Source: Desulfitobacterium chlororespirans DSM 11544
Lineage (GTDB): Bacteria; Bacillota; Desulfitobacteriia; Desulfitobacteriales; Desulfitobacteriaceae
Direction of reading: 5' to 3'
DNA: 64,000 bases
NCBI RefSeq assembly: GCF_900143285.1
Contig: NZ_FRDN01000019.1
Coordinates: 27,218 to 91,217 of the forward strand
Positions 54,394 to 63,107 of this stretch are shown one piece after another (position 1 is the first letter of the stretch; the number at the start of each line of letters is the position of its first letter). Below the pieces are notes generated by a model, which saw only the letters and a program-made list of their open reading frames with translations, ran no database searches and was not told the origin of the DNA. The translations under genes and the position numbers were made by a program.

Positions 54394-55365
54394 TCAATAC
54401 TCCAATACTATACCTTGCGAATTCCTGCTTCCAAAAGTATAAAATCTCTCCTCAGTAATCTTACCATCCGGGCAAATGCATACTTCCCCGGTATAAAGGA
54501 AATCTTCTTTATCCCAATATCTAAGGTCAACAAACTGTACCTTGGTTTCCGGGCTGTCTGTACGGACCACATGAAAATAGGGCGTAAACCGGTTAAAAAT
54601 ATCCGCTAATTCGCCTTCCAAAGCATTATTGATTAATGGATCTTCCGAGTCCCATTGAGGCAGCACTTTAAGGATTTGGGCATGCTTCTTCTTCATAACC
54701 CCAAAGCTAACGGTATCCTCCTCATAGACTAAGAAGGCCCAGCTGAAAGGTCGATACATGGCGGGCAGGACTTTTACCTGCTCACGGGGTGCAGCAAAGG
54801 TTTCCTCAAGTCGTTGCCGAGTCTTATAACGATCCATTTCCCTTATGAAAAGATAGATGAGTGCAACAGCAAAGGTTGTTAAACTTGAATACAATCCGAA
54901 TTCCGGTCGAGTAAATGAAACAATAAAAGAAGAAAAGAACAAGACGAAAATCACCGGTTCAGTTACCATGGCCATATTCACCGTGAACTTCTTCTTATAA
55001 AAAGGCCATAAAAGCTGGGCACCATAGGAATTCAATAAATCAGCAATTCCATGGGACAGAGTTCCTATTAAAGTCCAAAATACAACAACTAACCAAGAAC
55101 TGGTGGGAAAAGTATAATGAACAAGCGTACCTAAACCTAATGCCATTCCTCCCAAAGCCAGGAATGAGTGGCTGGCCCCCCGGTGTTTCAATAAATAATT
55201 GAGTCTGCCTTTGAGATGGGTGACGATATCCAAATCAGGAACCATTGCTCCCAATGTGCAACCTATGAAAATCGGATCATTGAGTTGGATCGGGTGCCCC
55301 GAAAGATTAGCCAGCGCAGCACCGATTAAGCCATGAGTAATTGGATCGATGTTTAACACCCCCAA
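54394..55365 (-). CDS. YdjM-like (DUF457) membrane-bound metal-dependent hydrolase
   Basis: A 323-residue protein with DPITHGLIGAAL, CTLGAMVPDLDIVTH and KHRGASHSFLALGG, the histidine/aspartate set of DUF457, plus four or five membrane segments and a soluble C-terminal 120 residues. Activity of the family is poorly defined. The start is uncertain: TTG at 55365 or GTG at 55359. Confidence 0.83.
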   Translation of the reverse strand: MGVLNIDPITHGLIGAALANLSGHPIQLNDPIFIGCTLGAMVPDLDIVTHLKGRLNYLLKHRGASHSFLALGGMALGLGTLVHYTFPTSSWLVVVFWTLIGTLSHGIADLLNSYGAQLLWPFYKKKFTVNMAMVTEPVIFVLFFSSFIVSFTRPEFGLYSSLTTFAVALIYLFIREMDRYKTRQRLEETFAAPREQVKVLPAMYRPFSWAFLVYEEDTVSFGVMKKKHAQILKVLPQWDSEDPLINNALEGELADIFNRFTPYFHVVRTDSPETKVQFVDLRYWDKEDFLYTGEVCICPDGKITEERFYTFGSRNSQGIVLEY

Positions 55366-55634
55366 AGGATTTTATTAGCCTGCTTGCCATTTTTTTTACG
55401 AACGAATTCATTATATCATATCTAAAATATATTTTGGGTTTCCTCATTATAGGAAATTTTTATTTTTCGTACTTTTTTGCCAATCTCAGTTAGGTTAAAA
55501 ATTACCCCAGTGCCATCCCGAAAAAATTCGGAACAGTGCCGGGGAATATTTCTACACTATGTTTTAGGCAATGAAGCAATAAAGTAATGAAGCAACACTC
55601 AACTGCTGTTAAAATTCCATATTATTTTCTGGAG

Positions 55635-56522
55635 TTATTTGCTGGAGTGAGCGGCCACTTTAATGGAGCTATTGATGCTTTTGATCCCCTCCACATGCTG
55701 CCCCATAGATTCCGCCCATCTTCGATCTTCATCCGAATAGACCTCACCGGTCATATAAGCTATGCCATCCTGAACAAAAGCCCGCACAAGCTGAGATGTC
55801 ATACCATGCTGACCCAGCTTGCGCACGAGCTGTTCCGTCATATAGAGATCCTCACCTTGAGAACGGTGACGAGAGAAGATCTCGCTGACCACAGCTTTAA
55901 CCCCTGGTACCTGATAGGCCGTATCCACTGCCCATTCAATCTCCTCTTGGGTATTAACCATTCCCGTAAGCGTAATCAAACCATTGCGAGCCGATGTTTT
56001 GATTTCATGGGCATTCACCCATGGAGAAGCAACTAAGGCATTTTCAACCCGGTTGACCAGAGTGGCATCGTCCACAGCCTTTTCCAGGAAATCAATTTCA
56101 CTGCGAACTTCCTTTACCCCTCTAACCTGCGAAGCAATTCGTTTCGCCAGCCGCTCACTGCTTTGGGTCTCCAGATGTCCAAGCAAAGTCACAATCCCTT
56201 TGCTGGCCCGGCACCCTAAATGCATGATCTCTCCAAAATTAGATTGGGCAAAACGCTCAACCACCTGCTTTTCAATATCCTTATCGGTGATTTTTCCGTC
56301 GTTGGCAACCGTAAGTGAGTTATCCAGCTCTCTTACCCCGTCGATACGGCCAATCCTTTGCCCGATAAAATCTTTTTCAGCAAGACTATCCACTGTTCCC
56401 CATAGAGAAATCTTATCCCCTTTGACTTCAATATGGATTCCTTGGCCCGATTCCCCAAAGTGAGTTTGGATAAGAATTTTTATGTCTTCATGAACATCCT
56501 GTTCCGGTCGTGATTTTTGCAT
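55635..56522 (-). CDS. BON-domain protein (multiple repeats)
   Basis: A 295-residue protein made of about four BON units (for example DISIKI-like openings, IRVEVKGDKISLWGTVDSLAEKDFIGQRI, GIVTLLGHLETQSSERLAKRIASQVRGVKEV, NGLITLTGMVNTQEEIEWAVDTAYQVPGVKAV, GIAYMTGEVYSDEDRRWAESMGQHVEGIKSI). BON domains bind phospholipids or membranes; no signal peptide is seen. Start set at 56522 behind GGAGGG; the frame to 56543 contains that site. Confidence 0.87.
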   Translation of the reverse strand: MQKSRPEQDVHEDIKILIQTHFGESGQGIHIEVKGDKISLWGTVDSLAEKDFIGQRIGRIDGVRELDNSLTVANDGKITDKDIEKQVVERFAQSNFGEIMHLGCRASKGIVTLLGHLETQSSERLAKRIASQVRGVKEVRSEIDFLEKAVDDATLVNRVENALVASPWVNAHEIKTSARNGLITLTGMVNTQEEIEWAVDTAYQVPGVKAVVSEIFSRHRSQGEDLYMTEQLVRKLGQHGMTSQLVRAFVQDGIAYMTGEVYSDEDRRWAESMGQHVEGIKSINSSIKVAAHSSK

Positions 56523-56619
56523 TCTTTTGTCCCTCCAGCTCAAAAACTAACCTTAGTTTCTCACTGAAAGGGCTTTTTTATCCTTAAGTAAAACAAATCA
56601 ACCCTGTCCTTCTGACTTT

Positions 56620-57453
56620 CTAAAAATCAAGATTAAGAAAAGTCTGCAGTTCCCGACTGCATTGTTCCGGTACCACAATCTCTCCCAGTTTAACCGGTCC
56701 GAATAAGCCATGGAAATCGCTGCCTCCAGTCGTCAGGATGGCTTTATCCTGGGCTATCGTTTTATAGTTTTGAATCAAGGCCTCTCTTTGCTCCCAATAG
56801 CCATAATAGACTTCCAAACCCATAGGGCGATAAGATAAGAGCTCAGTCACCATACGATCATCCTGCAGCAAGCCGGGATGCGCCAGCACGGGTACACCAC
56901 CGCATGTGTAGATCAAATCAACAGCTTCTTCAAAAGGATGTTCCAAAAATGGCAAGTAAGCAATCCCGTAAGGCTGGAAAAGTTTCGCTATCACAGGCCA
57001 CTGGACAGTGCCGTTCTCGTGTTCATGAAGAGCCCGCATAATATGGCCTTTGCTTACCGCTCCTTCAGGATTGGCGATTTTCTCCACCTCCGCCCATTTC
57101 AGGGTGAATCCATCCTTCTGTAACCTTTTGACCATTTCAAAAGCCAAATAGGTTCGCTGCTGCCGAAGCTCCTTTAGCCGTGATTGGAGGTCTGAATGCA
57201 TCATCGCCGCATAAGAAAAATAACCGAGCAAATGAACTTCCTTACCTTTGAAAGCTGTGATCAGCTCAACGCCGGGGATAATATTCAAATTATGCTTTTG
57301 GCCTAATTCCATGGCTTCCGGGACGCCGTTGGTGGTCTCATGATCGGTTAAAGCCAAAACGCGAACCCCCCGCTCGGCAGCCTCCTGGATAACTCCAGCC
57401 ACTGAAAGGGAACCATCCGACTCTATTGTATGAATGTGTAAATCGATAGCCAT
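56620..57453 (-). CDS. PHP-domain phosphoesterase (nucleoside bisphosphatase-like)
   Basis: A 277-residue PHP protein: DLHIHTIESDG, LTDHETTNG, GVELIT, HPGLL, GSDFHG give the full metal set. Members of this length include YciV/RNase AM-type 3',5'-nucleotide phosphatases. Start at 57453 behind GGGGAGG. Confidence 0.9.
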   Translation of the reverse strand: MAIDLHIHTIESDGSLSVAGVIQEAAERGVRVLALTDHETTNGVPEAMELGQKHNLNIIPGVELITAFKGKEVHLLGYFSYAAMMHSDLQSRLKELRQQRTYLAFEMVKRLQKDGFTLKWAEVEKIANPEGAVSKGHIMRALHEHENGTVQWPVIAKLFQPYGIAYLPFLEHPFEEAVDLIYTCGGVPVLAHPGLLQDDRMVTELLSYRPMGLEVYYGYWEQREALIQNYKTIAQDKAILTTGGSDFHGLFGPVKLGEIVVPEQCSRELQTFLNLDF

Positions 57454-57598
57454 TGGATCCACCTCCCCTACTCTCAAAGAGATATTATCATTCTTTCTTT
57501 TCAGTGAATCAAAAATCCTGCTTTCTAAAACAAAGAAAGTATGTCCTGTTTTTCTAATTTGATGTCTGCAGATTTAGAGCATAGATTTTTCGAGAATA

Positions 57599-57623
57599 GA
57601 TTTAGGTCATGGATTTAGGTCAT
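57599..57623 (+). repeat. Tandem 12-bp direct repeat
   Basis: GATTTAGGTCAT occurs at 57599-57610 and 57612-57623 in the promoter region of the membrane protein at 57685. Confidence 0.45.
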
Positions 57624-57684
57624 AAAAATAGCGCTCGTTGTTACACTCGTGGCTTTATGACATATCCTAATAAATAGGGAAGTG

Positions 57685-58086
57685 ATGATTATGGGGAATG
57701 AACATCTGGATTTAAGCCTAACCTATGAAGAAAGAGCAGGAGATTTACTCTTTCTTCTCGGCACAATATTGGCTTTTATATCGACCTACCAAGAAGAACA
57801 AGCACTTCTCACCGAAAATGTTCCAACGGTTAAGCCGAAAGAAATTGATTCTGCCATGTCCATCACAGCTGCAAGCTGGCTTTTCTTTCTCGCCAGTATA
57901 CTTTTCACCCATGTAGCCATTGTCCGCTTCGAAGAGCTGAAATCAACCGCTAACTTAAAAACCTCTCTTGTGTTGACCAGAGGTACAAAACTCGCAGTAA
58001 TTGGTGATTTATTAAAGAGTACTGGTTTTGGCATAGCAGCAATTGCTTACCAGCTTAAACTATTCTATTACAAATATAAAGCTTAA
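57685..58086 (+). CDS. Membrane protein of unknown function
   Basis: A 133-residue protein with about three membrane segments (LLFLLGTILAFIS; SITAASWLFFLASILFTHVAIV; IGDLLKSTGFGIAAIAYQLKLF) and a charged, KYKA-ending tail. No family recognised. Start taken at the ATG 57685-57687 with GGGAAG upstream; an ATG at 57691 is also possible. Confidence 0.7.
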   Translation: MIMGNEHLDLSLTYEERAGDLLFLLGTILAFISTYQEEQALLTENVPTVKPKEIDSAMSITAASWLFFLASILFTHVAIVRFEELKSTANLKTSLVLTRGTKLAVIGDLLKSTGFGIAAIAYQLKLFYYKYKA

Positions 58087-58145
58087 GGGGCCCTTCATGA
58101 ATCAATGGTGTCTGCTTCTTCAATCCGCTTTTTCAATAAGTAACA

Positions 58146-58195
58146 ACGGATAGTGAACCGGTGTTCAACTAATCACCAGAAACACTATCCGCTTA
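58146..58195 (-). terminator. Hairpin after the amidase pseudogene
   Basis: Inverted repeat AACGGATAGTG / CACTATCCGC with a 29-nt loop, shortly past the stop at 58212; a T-rich tail is weak. Confidence 0.45.
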
Positions 58196-58211
58196 GAAAA
58201 ATGGCTCTGCT

Positions 58212-58923
58212 TCATTTCAGAACCGCTCTTGCCGTTTCGGTACGATTTGCTCCGGCATAGTAGATATTCCCACTATCATTTGCCCCCTGCACCCCAACCC
58301 AGTGCTTCTGAGCAGCTTGATATTTGCTTGAGCTGCTTTTATGAACCATCGGGCATCCCAGCTTCTGGCTCAAGATAAGGGCTGCTCCTACATCCCCATC
58401 AGCATAAATTACAAGGTTATCCACCATATCCTCCTCTCCTTTCAAATCCTTAAACAGTTGCTCCCAGGGAAACTTCGCTCCCGGATCATTCGGCCGATTT
58501 ACACTGTCTGTGCGATAATGACCGATAATGTGGTCACTGTCCGGCTTAATTGCAGGATACTTAGCCAGGAGCTGACCGTGAAGCCATAGCGTAGACTGAT
58601 ACTGAACATCGGTTAACTCTTCCCCATCTAAAGTCTCATGCTCAATACCAATCGTGTACAGGTTAGGATTCTTTCCATTATACAACTTCCAGTTCGGCTT
58701 ATTGGCCGGCGTGCCACGCAGTATCCTCGTCTTTGACAAGCTGCAGGATTCGCCCATCCTTGAGTACGAGATAATGACTGCTTACTTGGGAGGCAGGATT
58801 CTGCATCCATGAGAGGCACCCCGGATATCGTCATGCTGTGATGTGATTTATGATGGCAAAGATTTGGCTGCCACTTCTCCCCTGACGATAGTTCGGCGTG
58901 CCCACCCATTATTCAATTTTCAT
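58212..58923 (-). pseudogene. Broken phage N-acetylmuramoyl-L-alanine amidase
   Basis: The reading frame starts at the ATG 58921-58923 behind AGAAAGGAGAG, but carries TAA at 58909-58911 and TGA at 58831-58833 (where a glycine codon is expected, ITA-stop-RYPGC) and a frameshift near 58703-58712. Joined, it gives an Amidase_2 domain (INHITA ... SSHYLVLKDGRI ... TIGIEHETLDGEE, HIIGHYRTDS) and a C-terminal module (LVIYADGDVGAAL ... NIYYAGANRTETARAVL) shared with the lysozyme at 61721. The intact frame from 58757 downstream is only the C-terminal part. Confidence 0.85.
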
Positions 58924-58925
58924 GC

Positions 58926-59222
58926 TTACTCTCCTTTCTGCTCAAGGCGATCAATCCTCTTATGGGCCTGTTTAGATGACTCCTCAACCCGGGTAAGACG
59001 TTCACCCATGGTATCCATGCGCTGCCCCTGGGCACGCTGCTCTATGCGGATATCATCTACCCCGCGCTTAAGGTACTCCATGTCGGTACGGATGGCTGTG
59101 TTGATTTCAGCGTCTATTCTGACTTCTCTTTTCGCTTCCTTTGCCCTTGCCGACCACCCTAAGATAATTCCGGACAGAGCTGCTACAATCCCAATGAGGG
59201 CTGTTATAATTGTAAAATCCAA
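58926..59222 (-). CDS. Phage holin/XhlA-like membrane coiled-coil protein
   Basis: A 98-residue protein: one N-terminal membrane segment (TIITALIGIVAALSGIILGW) followed by a charged coiled coil to the C-terminus (EYLKRGVDDIRIEQRAQGQRM ...). Two bases before the amidase pseudogene, so a lysis cassette is likely. Holin-like/XhlA-like by context; true XhlA has its membrane segment at the other end. Confidence 0.6.
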   Translation of the reverse strand: MDFTIITALIGIVAALSGIILGWSARAKEAKREVRIDAEINTAIRTDMEYLKRGVDDIRIEQRAQGQRMDTMGERLTRVEESSKQAHKRIDRLEQKGE

Positions 59223-59238
59223 ATGCTATCACCTCTCG

Positions 59239-59309
59239 CTATACTATATTTATATAGACATGTCGTCATAATGGTGACTGACCCAGTACCGTGCTACCCC
59301 ACTCCCGCA
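59239..59309 (-). repeat. Lysis-cassette upstream block, copy A
   Basis: Upstream of the XhlA-like gene. On the plus strand it reads CTATATTTATATAGACATGTC then GTCATAATGGTGACTGACCC and CAGTACC...CTACCCC, closely similar to 62961-63028 before the holin gene. It may hold promoter or the 3' end of a lost upstream phage gene. Confidence 0.55.
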
Positions 59310-59456
59310 AATTTCCGACATAGGATTTTGGGCACAAAAAATAGAGTGTGCCCTGATAAATGCCCACTCTTTCGGCATCATTCAGCCAAAGCAGGAAATA
59401 AAATTTTTTCCTCGAATACTTGAACATTGCAATTCAGGAAGGAGATATTAGATATT

Positions 59457-59834
59457 ATGGGAATATTTAGCGGAATGATGGGCAATGCCTCAGAGATTGA
59501 CACCAAAGAAATTGAAAGCGAAGTAGGTCCTTTACTTTATGACTCAGAACAGATAACAAAGGCTTTTAAACTCATCAGAGACTTAATTGTGTTTACCAAC
59601 AGCAGGTTGATTCTCGTGGATAAACAAGGTATCACCGGCAAAAAGATTGAGTATCACTCTATACCTTTCAGAAGTATCACGCACTTTGCTGTAGAGACAG
59701 CCGGTCACCTCGATCTTGATGCAGAATTAAAAATCTGGATTTCTGGTAATTCATTACCTATCACCAAGGAGTTTAAAAAAGACAAAAACATATTTGAAGT
59801 TCAGAAGGCTTTGGCCAACTCCATTGCCAGATAA
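59457..59834 (+). CDS. Bacterial PH-domain protein (YvbH-like)
   Basis: A 125-residue protein with a bPH fold: MGIFSGMMGNASEID opening, LIRDLIVFTNSRLILVDKQGITGKKIEYHSIPFRSITHF core, AELKIWISGN. Start at 59457, behind AAGGAGATATT; the frame from 59427 contains that site. Function of the family unknown. Confidence 0.82.
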   Translation: MGIFSGMMGNASEIDTKEIESEVGPLLYDSEQITKAFKLIRDLIVFTNSRLILVDKQGITGKKIEYHSIPFRSITHFAVETAGHLDLDAELKIWISGNSLPITKEFKKDKNIFEVQKALANSIAR

Positions 59835-59842
59835 TTTTTTGC

Positions 59843-59870
59843 GCAGCCGTAATGGGCTGCTTTTTCTTTT
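59843..59870 (+). terminator. Terminator of the PH-domain gene
   Basis: GCAGCC-N5-GGGCTGC stem then TTTTTCTTTTT, just after the stop at 59834. Confidence 0.75.
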
Positions 59871-60004
59871 TACTGAAGCTAAAAATAAGACTTATACGAG
59901 TCCTATTACATGCAAAAAACCAGTTGTTAACTTATTGTTAACTAAAAATTTAATTCCCTAAAAACAAAACTTCCTGCAAACCTCGCGGGGAGCGGATTTC
60001 ATGT

Positions 60005-60051
60005 TGGCAGGGGATGCAGGAGTTGAACCCACACTAACGGTTTTGGAGACC
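60005..60051 (-). other. tRNA-Trp 3' fragment, att-site-like
   Basis: On the minus strand the sequence runs from GGTCTCCAAAACC (anticodon loop, anticodon CCA) through GGGTTCAACTCC (T arm) to ATCCCCTGCCA, that is the 3' half of a tRNA-Trp with its encoded CCA. The 5' half is unrelated, so no tRNA is made. A 3' tRNA half without a 5' half is the usual mark left where an integrase has recombined; phage genes lie on both sides. The rest of 59871-60368 shows no other gene. Confidence 0.75.
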
Positions 60052-60368
60052 TGTCCAGCGTGTTTGGTATAGTTAGGTTTATTCATGAAACGCAGTGATT
60101 GCAAGGGTTTCAGAATTTCGATGTTGGGTATATAAAAGTTGATTTAGGGGTGTTTTTGAATCGCAAACTCCCCAAATCCTCCCCAATTTTATTATGCGGA
60201 ACATAGTACCTTAATGGGACCATGCTCTTTTCTATTGCCGACATATGTGATTTTCTGTCAACCAGGGAACTTTAAGTTGGTGAGATAGTTTTTAAAAAAA
60301 TAATGTAATTTCTTTTGTACTATTGCTAAAATGGAATTGTAAGAATTCAGAAGCAAGATGGTAATTAC

Positions 60369-60875
60369 ATGGACACTATTGAAGCTACTATTAAAAACGC
60401 TGGCTGGGGAAAAAGGAAAGCCATGCAGATGCAAATTGACTTAATAGCAAGTTCATTTTTGAATGAGGAAAAACTATTGGCAGTTGGGGCCTCTATTCCA
60501 AATCCGACTGAGCAAGTTTATATAACCAATCAAAGAATCATCGTGCATAAGATTATAAGCTCTTGGAAAGGCACAAAAACGGAAATATTTCTTTCCGATA
60601 TTAAATCAGTAAAAATAGTGACTAAGCTGTCTCAGTACAGCAAACTAGAAATTGTGACTACTAACGATTGTATATTAATAGAGAGAATACCACTGGATAT
60701 ACTACAGGAAATCAAGCGTATTATTGATGAATTACTAAATCAGCGCGTACAAGATGATTCATCTTTAGAACAAGCACCAGACCAAATAACTGTTGTTTGT
60801 CCTGGATGTGGAGCTGTAAATATTAAGCAAGTGGGCAAAGTTAATTTTCGCGAATATTGCGATACGTCTTTATAA
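60369..60875 (+). CDS. PH-like protein with truncated zinc ribbon
   Basis: A 168-residue protein: bPH-like core (EKLLAVGASIPNPTEQVYITNQRIIVHKIISSWKGTKTEIFLSDIKSVKIV) and a C-terminal zinc-ribbon start VCPGCGAVNIKQVGKVNFREYC, which ends at DTSL just after its third cysteine; the usual fourth cysteine is lost. Unknown function; weak ribosome site. Confidence 0.65.
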   Translation: MDTIEATIKNAGWGKRKAMQMQIDLIASSFLNEEKLLAVGASIPNPTEQVYITNQRIIVHKIISSWKGTKTEIFLSDIKSVKIVTKLSQYSKLEIVTTNDCILIERIPLDILQEIKRIIDELLNQRVQDDSSLEQAPDQITVVCPGCGAVNIKQVGKVNFREYCDTSL

Positions 60876-60930
60876 TAACTATTGGAGAAGTTAAAGTAGT
60901 GGCAATAGGTGGCAATACCAACGGTAACTA

Positions 60931-61163
60931 AAAAGCAGAAGCCCCGGCTCCGTCACCAGGGTTTCTGCTTATCCACGACAGGACTTAAACCAAGCCCAAT
61001 ACATCATATGTTCGTATAAAAAATGTGTTACAAAAAAACAGAACCCCAGCGCATCAACTTTGCACCGGGTTTCTGCTTACGGGAAAATCATCCTTCACAC
61101 TACACTATATGTCCTTAACGCCATAGATGTGACGGGCACCGGATTAGTTTCGGTGCTTTTTTC
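60931..61163 (+). terminator. Three plus-strand hairpins
   Basis: AGCAGAAGCCC/GGGTTTCTGCTT at 60931-60970; a second similar one, CAGAACCCC/GGGTTTCTGCTT at 61041-61079; and GCACCGG/CGGTGC with six T residues at 61136-61163. The first two look like duplicated phage-type terminators. No gene is seen in 60876-61377. Confidence 0.5.
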
Positions 61164-61377
61164 ATGCGCTCTCCGGTGCGTCGCGGGAACCCGCTTCGAG
61201 CTGTCATGCATGGCTGGCCTTGATATATACGTTCTTTCTCAATTAATAAAAAAGCAATTTTCCATAAAAATTTCTTAAATTTTTGTTTTAATCTCAAATA
61301 TTTTGGAAGAAATTTCTGGACAAGCCTAGAACTAACAATATAGCAATAATATACTTGGATTAAGGAGTGGCAGGGTA

Positions 61378-61557
61378 TTGGAATTTGATTTGTTTGATTT
61401 TGAGAAAGTTGTCCCTAAGCATCTTCTTGATTTTTATTTGGACAAATTAAAGATAGATGCAGACCGACGTAGCACTGCAGAACTTGTGGAAGTCGATCAT
61501 AAAGACAGCGGGATTTTTGATCGTCACAATAGTCACTGCAAGTCCAACTATTCGTGA
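61378..61557 (+). CDS. Small acidic protein, TTG start
   Basis: 59 residues, MEFDLFDFEKVVPKHLLDFY opening with LDKLKIDAD, start TTG 61378 behind AAGGAGTGG. A second ORF in another frame (61457-61579, 40 residues, with AGFLIVTIVTA) overlaps its end. Unrecognised; either or both might be genuine. Confidence 0.45.
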   Translation: MEFDLFDFEKVVPKHLLDFYLDKLKIDADRRSTAELVEVDHKDSGIFDRHNSHCKSNYS

Positions 61558-61665
61558 CCTGCGCAAAGAAGATGAGTAACGGAAAAAGTGTTTCAGAAAA
61601 TCTGATTTCTATATATAATCAGTGGAGTACATTTATTTATAATTTAATTTCAAAATAAAACGCAA

Positions 61666-61701
61666 AAAGCCCTCCCCCGCACCAAGCGAGAGAGGGCTTT
61701 G
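61666..61701 (-). terminator. Terminator of the GH25 lysozyme gene
   Basis: Minus-strand AAAGCCCTC/GAGGGCTTT stem followed by TTTTT, 20 bp past the stop at 61721. Confidence 0.75.
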
Positions 61702-61720
61702 CTATCATGATCTTTTTCTT

Positions 61721-62533
61721 CTATTCTAATACCTTCCGCGCCGTCTCAGCACGGTTTGTACCGGCATAATAGATATTGCCGCTATCATTAGTCCCTTGTA
61801 CACCAACCCAGTGCTTTTTGATCGCCTGATACTTGCCCGCACTGCCTTTGTGGACCATGGGGCAGCCCAGCCTCTGACTCAAGACAAGAGCTGCTCCAGT
61901 ATCTCCATCTGCATAGATTACGAGATTATCTAACACTTCATCACCCCCTGTAAAAAATGAAATATCCTTATCTGAGATAATAGCGTTTAAATCCAGGCTG
62001 CCATTGTATCCCGGCAGACTCCCCTTATCCGTGTATTGGTGGATGTCACAGGGATAAGAGGGCTTCGAGTTCCTGGTCCCATCATTGTGCCCATAATGCG
62101 GAATCCACACCGCGTCAAACTCAGCCACGTTGATATTGAATTGGTTGTAGAGATGATGCGCTATATACGCCCCCACCTTGCCGGCTCCCAGCGCTCTAAG
62201 TTTGCGCTGATATGCTGAGACACCAGCGCGCATATCCGCCATGGACTGCTCCTCCACGTCAAGCCACCAAAACGTAGGATTAAACTCCTTCGCCCGGGTA
62301 TAAAATGCTGTGGCCTCAGCCTCCATCTCAGCAATGGTTTTGCCGCGAACCCAGGCGTATACGGCCACCGGCACACCACGCTTTTGTAGCTCGGTAATGT
62401 GAGTCTTAAAATATTTATCCTGATAGCCAGCACCATACTGTACCCGGACAATTGCCATGCTAAGCTGCCGTGCAAATGTGTCATAGTTAATCGCCGATGG
62501 GACTTGCCACTCGGAGATATCTACGATGTTCAT
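61721..62533 (-). CDS. Phage GH25 lysozyme (endolysin)
   Basis: A 270-residue endolysin: N-terminal GH25 barrel (NIVDISEWQVPSAINYD, FWWLDVEEQSMADMRAG with the catalytic acids, IHQYTDKG) and a C-terminal module of about 65 residues, LVIYADGDTGAALVLSQRLG ... SGNIYYAGTNRAETARKVL, nearly the same as in the amidase pseudogene at 58212. It cuts peptidoglycan. Overlaps the holin gene by 4 bp. Confidence 0.9.
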   Translation of the reverse strand: MNIVDISEWQVPSAINYDTFARQLSMAIVRVQYGAGYQDKYFKTHITELQKRGVPVAVYAWVRGKTIAEMEAEATAFYTRAKEFNPTFWWLDVEEQSMADMRAGVSAYQRKLRALGAGKVGAYIAHHLYNQFNINVAEFDAVWIPHYGHNDGTRNSKPSYPCDIHQYTDKGSLPGYNGSLDLNAIISDKDISFFTGGDEVLDNLVIYADGDTGAALVLSQRLGCPMVHKGSAGKYQAIKKHWVGVQGTNDSGNIYYAGTNRAETARKVLE

Positions 62534-62943
62534 TTCGTCCCACCTTCCCCTTTCGTCTGGAGCTGCTCAAGCACCTTTACGATTACCGGCGGCAAAGGCA
62601 CTCCGACAATGCCCAGGTTCTCAGTCACACTAATCCCTTCACGGGCAGCGTAAAAGTAAATGGCTAGGGTTCGCAGGATTGGCTCAGCGTTGCCAAGCAT
62701 ACCGTCCAATTGGACGGCTAAAGCAATGACGGCCAGGCTGATTCCTTTTCGGATGCCGCCCCAGAACATCACCTCTGAATTGACTCTCTTTTCTCGTACG
62801 GCCCCCAGGAAGCCAGTAATATAATCCGCTACCATGAGTGTTATAAGCAGGGCTATAGCGGCATCCCAGCCCCCTAACCATGCGCTAAGGGTGGTACCTA
62901 TGGCTGCTATTACAGCGTTAAATGCAATCTCTTTTCCGTGCAT
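62530..62943 (-). CDS. Phage holin (holin_4 type)
   Basis: A 137-residue membrane protein with two or three helices: AAIALLITLMVADYITGFLGAVREKRVNSEVMFWGGIRKG is the family core. Makes membrane lesions that let the endolysin out. AGGAGG upstream. Confidence 0.88.
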   Translation of the reverse strand: MHGKEIAFNAVIAAIGTTLSAWLGGWDAAIALLITLMVADYITGFLGAVREKRVNSEVMFWGGIRKGISLAVIALAVQLDGMLGNAEPILRTLAIYFYAAREGISVTENLGIVGVPLPPVIVKVLEQLQTKGEGGTK

Positions 62944-62960
62944 GATGATGCACCTCCTAC

Positions 62961-63028
62961 ACTATATCTTATGGACATACCGTCATAAGGGTGACTGCCC
63001 CAGTGCCCTACTCCCCGTCACCTCCCGC
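62961..63028 (-). repeat. Lysis-cassette upstream block, copy B
   Basis: Similar to 59239-59309: CTATATCTTATGGACATAC then GTCATAAGGGTGACTGCCCC and CAGTGCC...CTACTCCCC. See copy A. Confidence 0.55.
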
Positions 63029-63107
63029 GGAACGCTAAACAAATCAGGTCCCTAGGGAGCAGAGGCACTGTCTCTCAACCTTTCTCATAAGAAAAAGCAC
63101 CCTGCTT

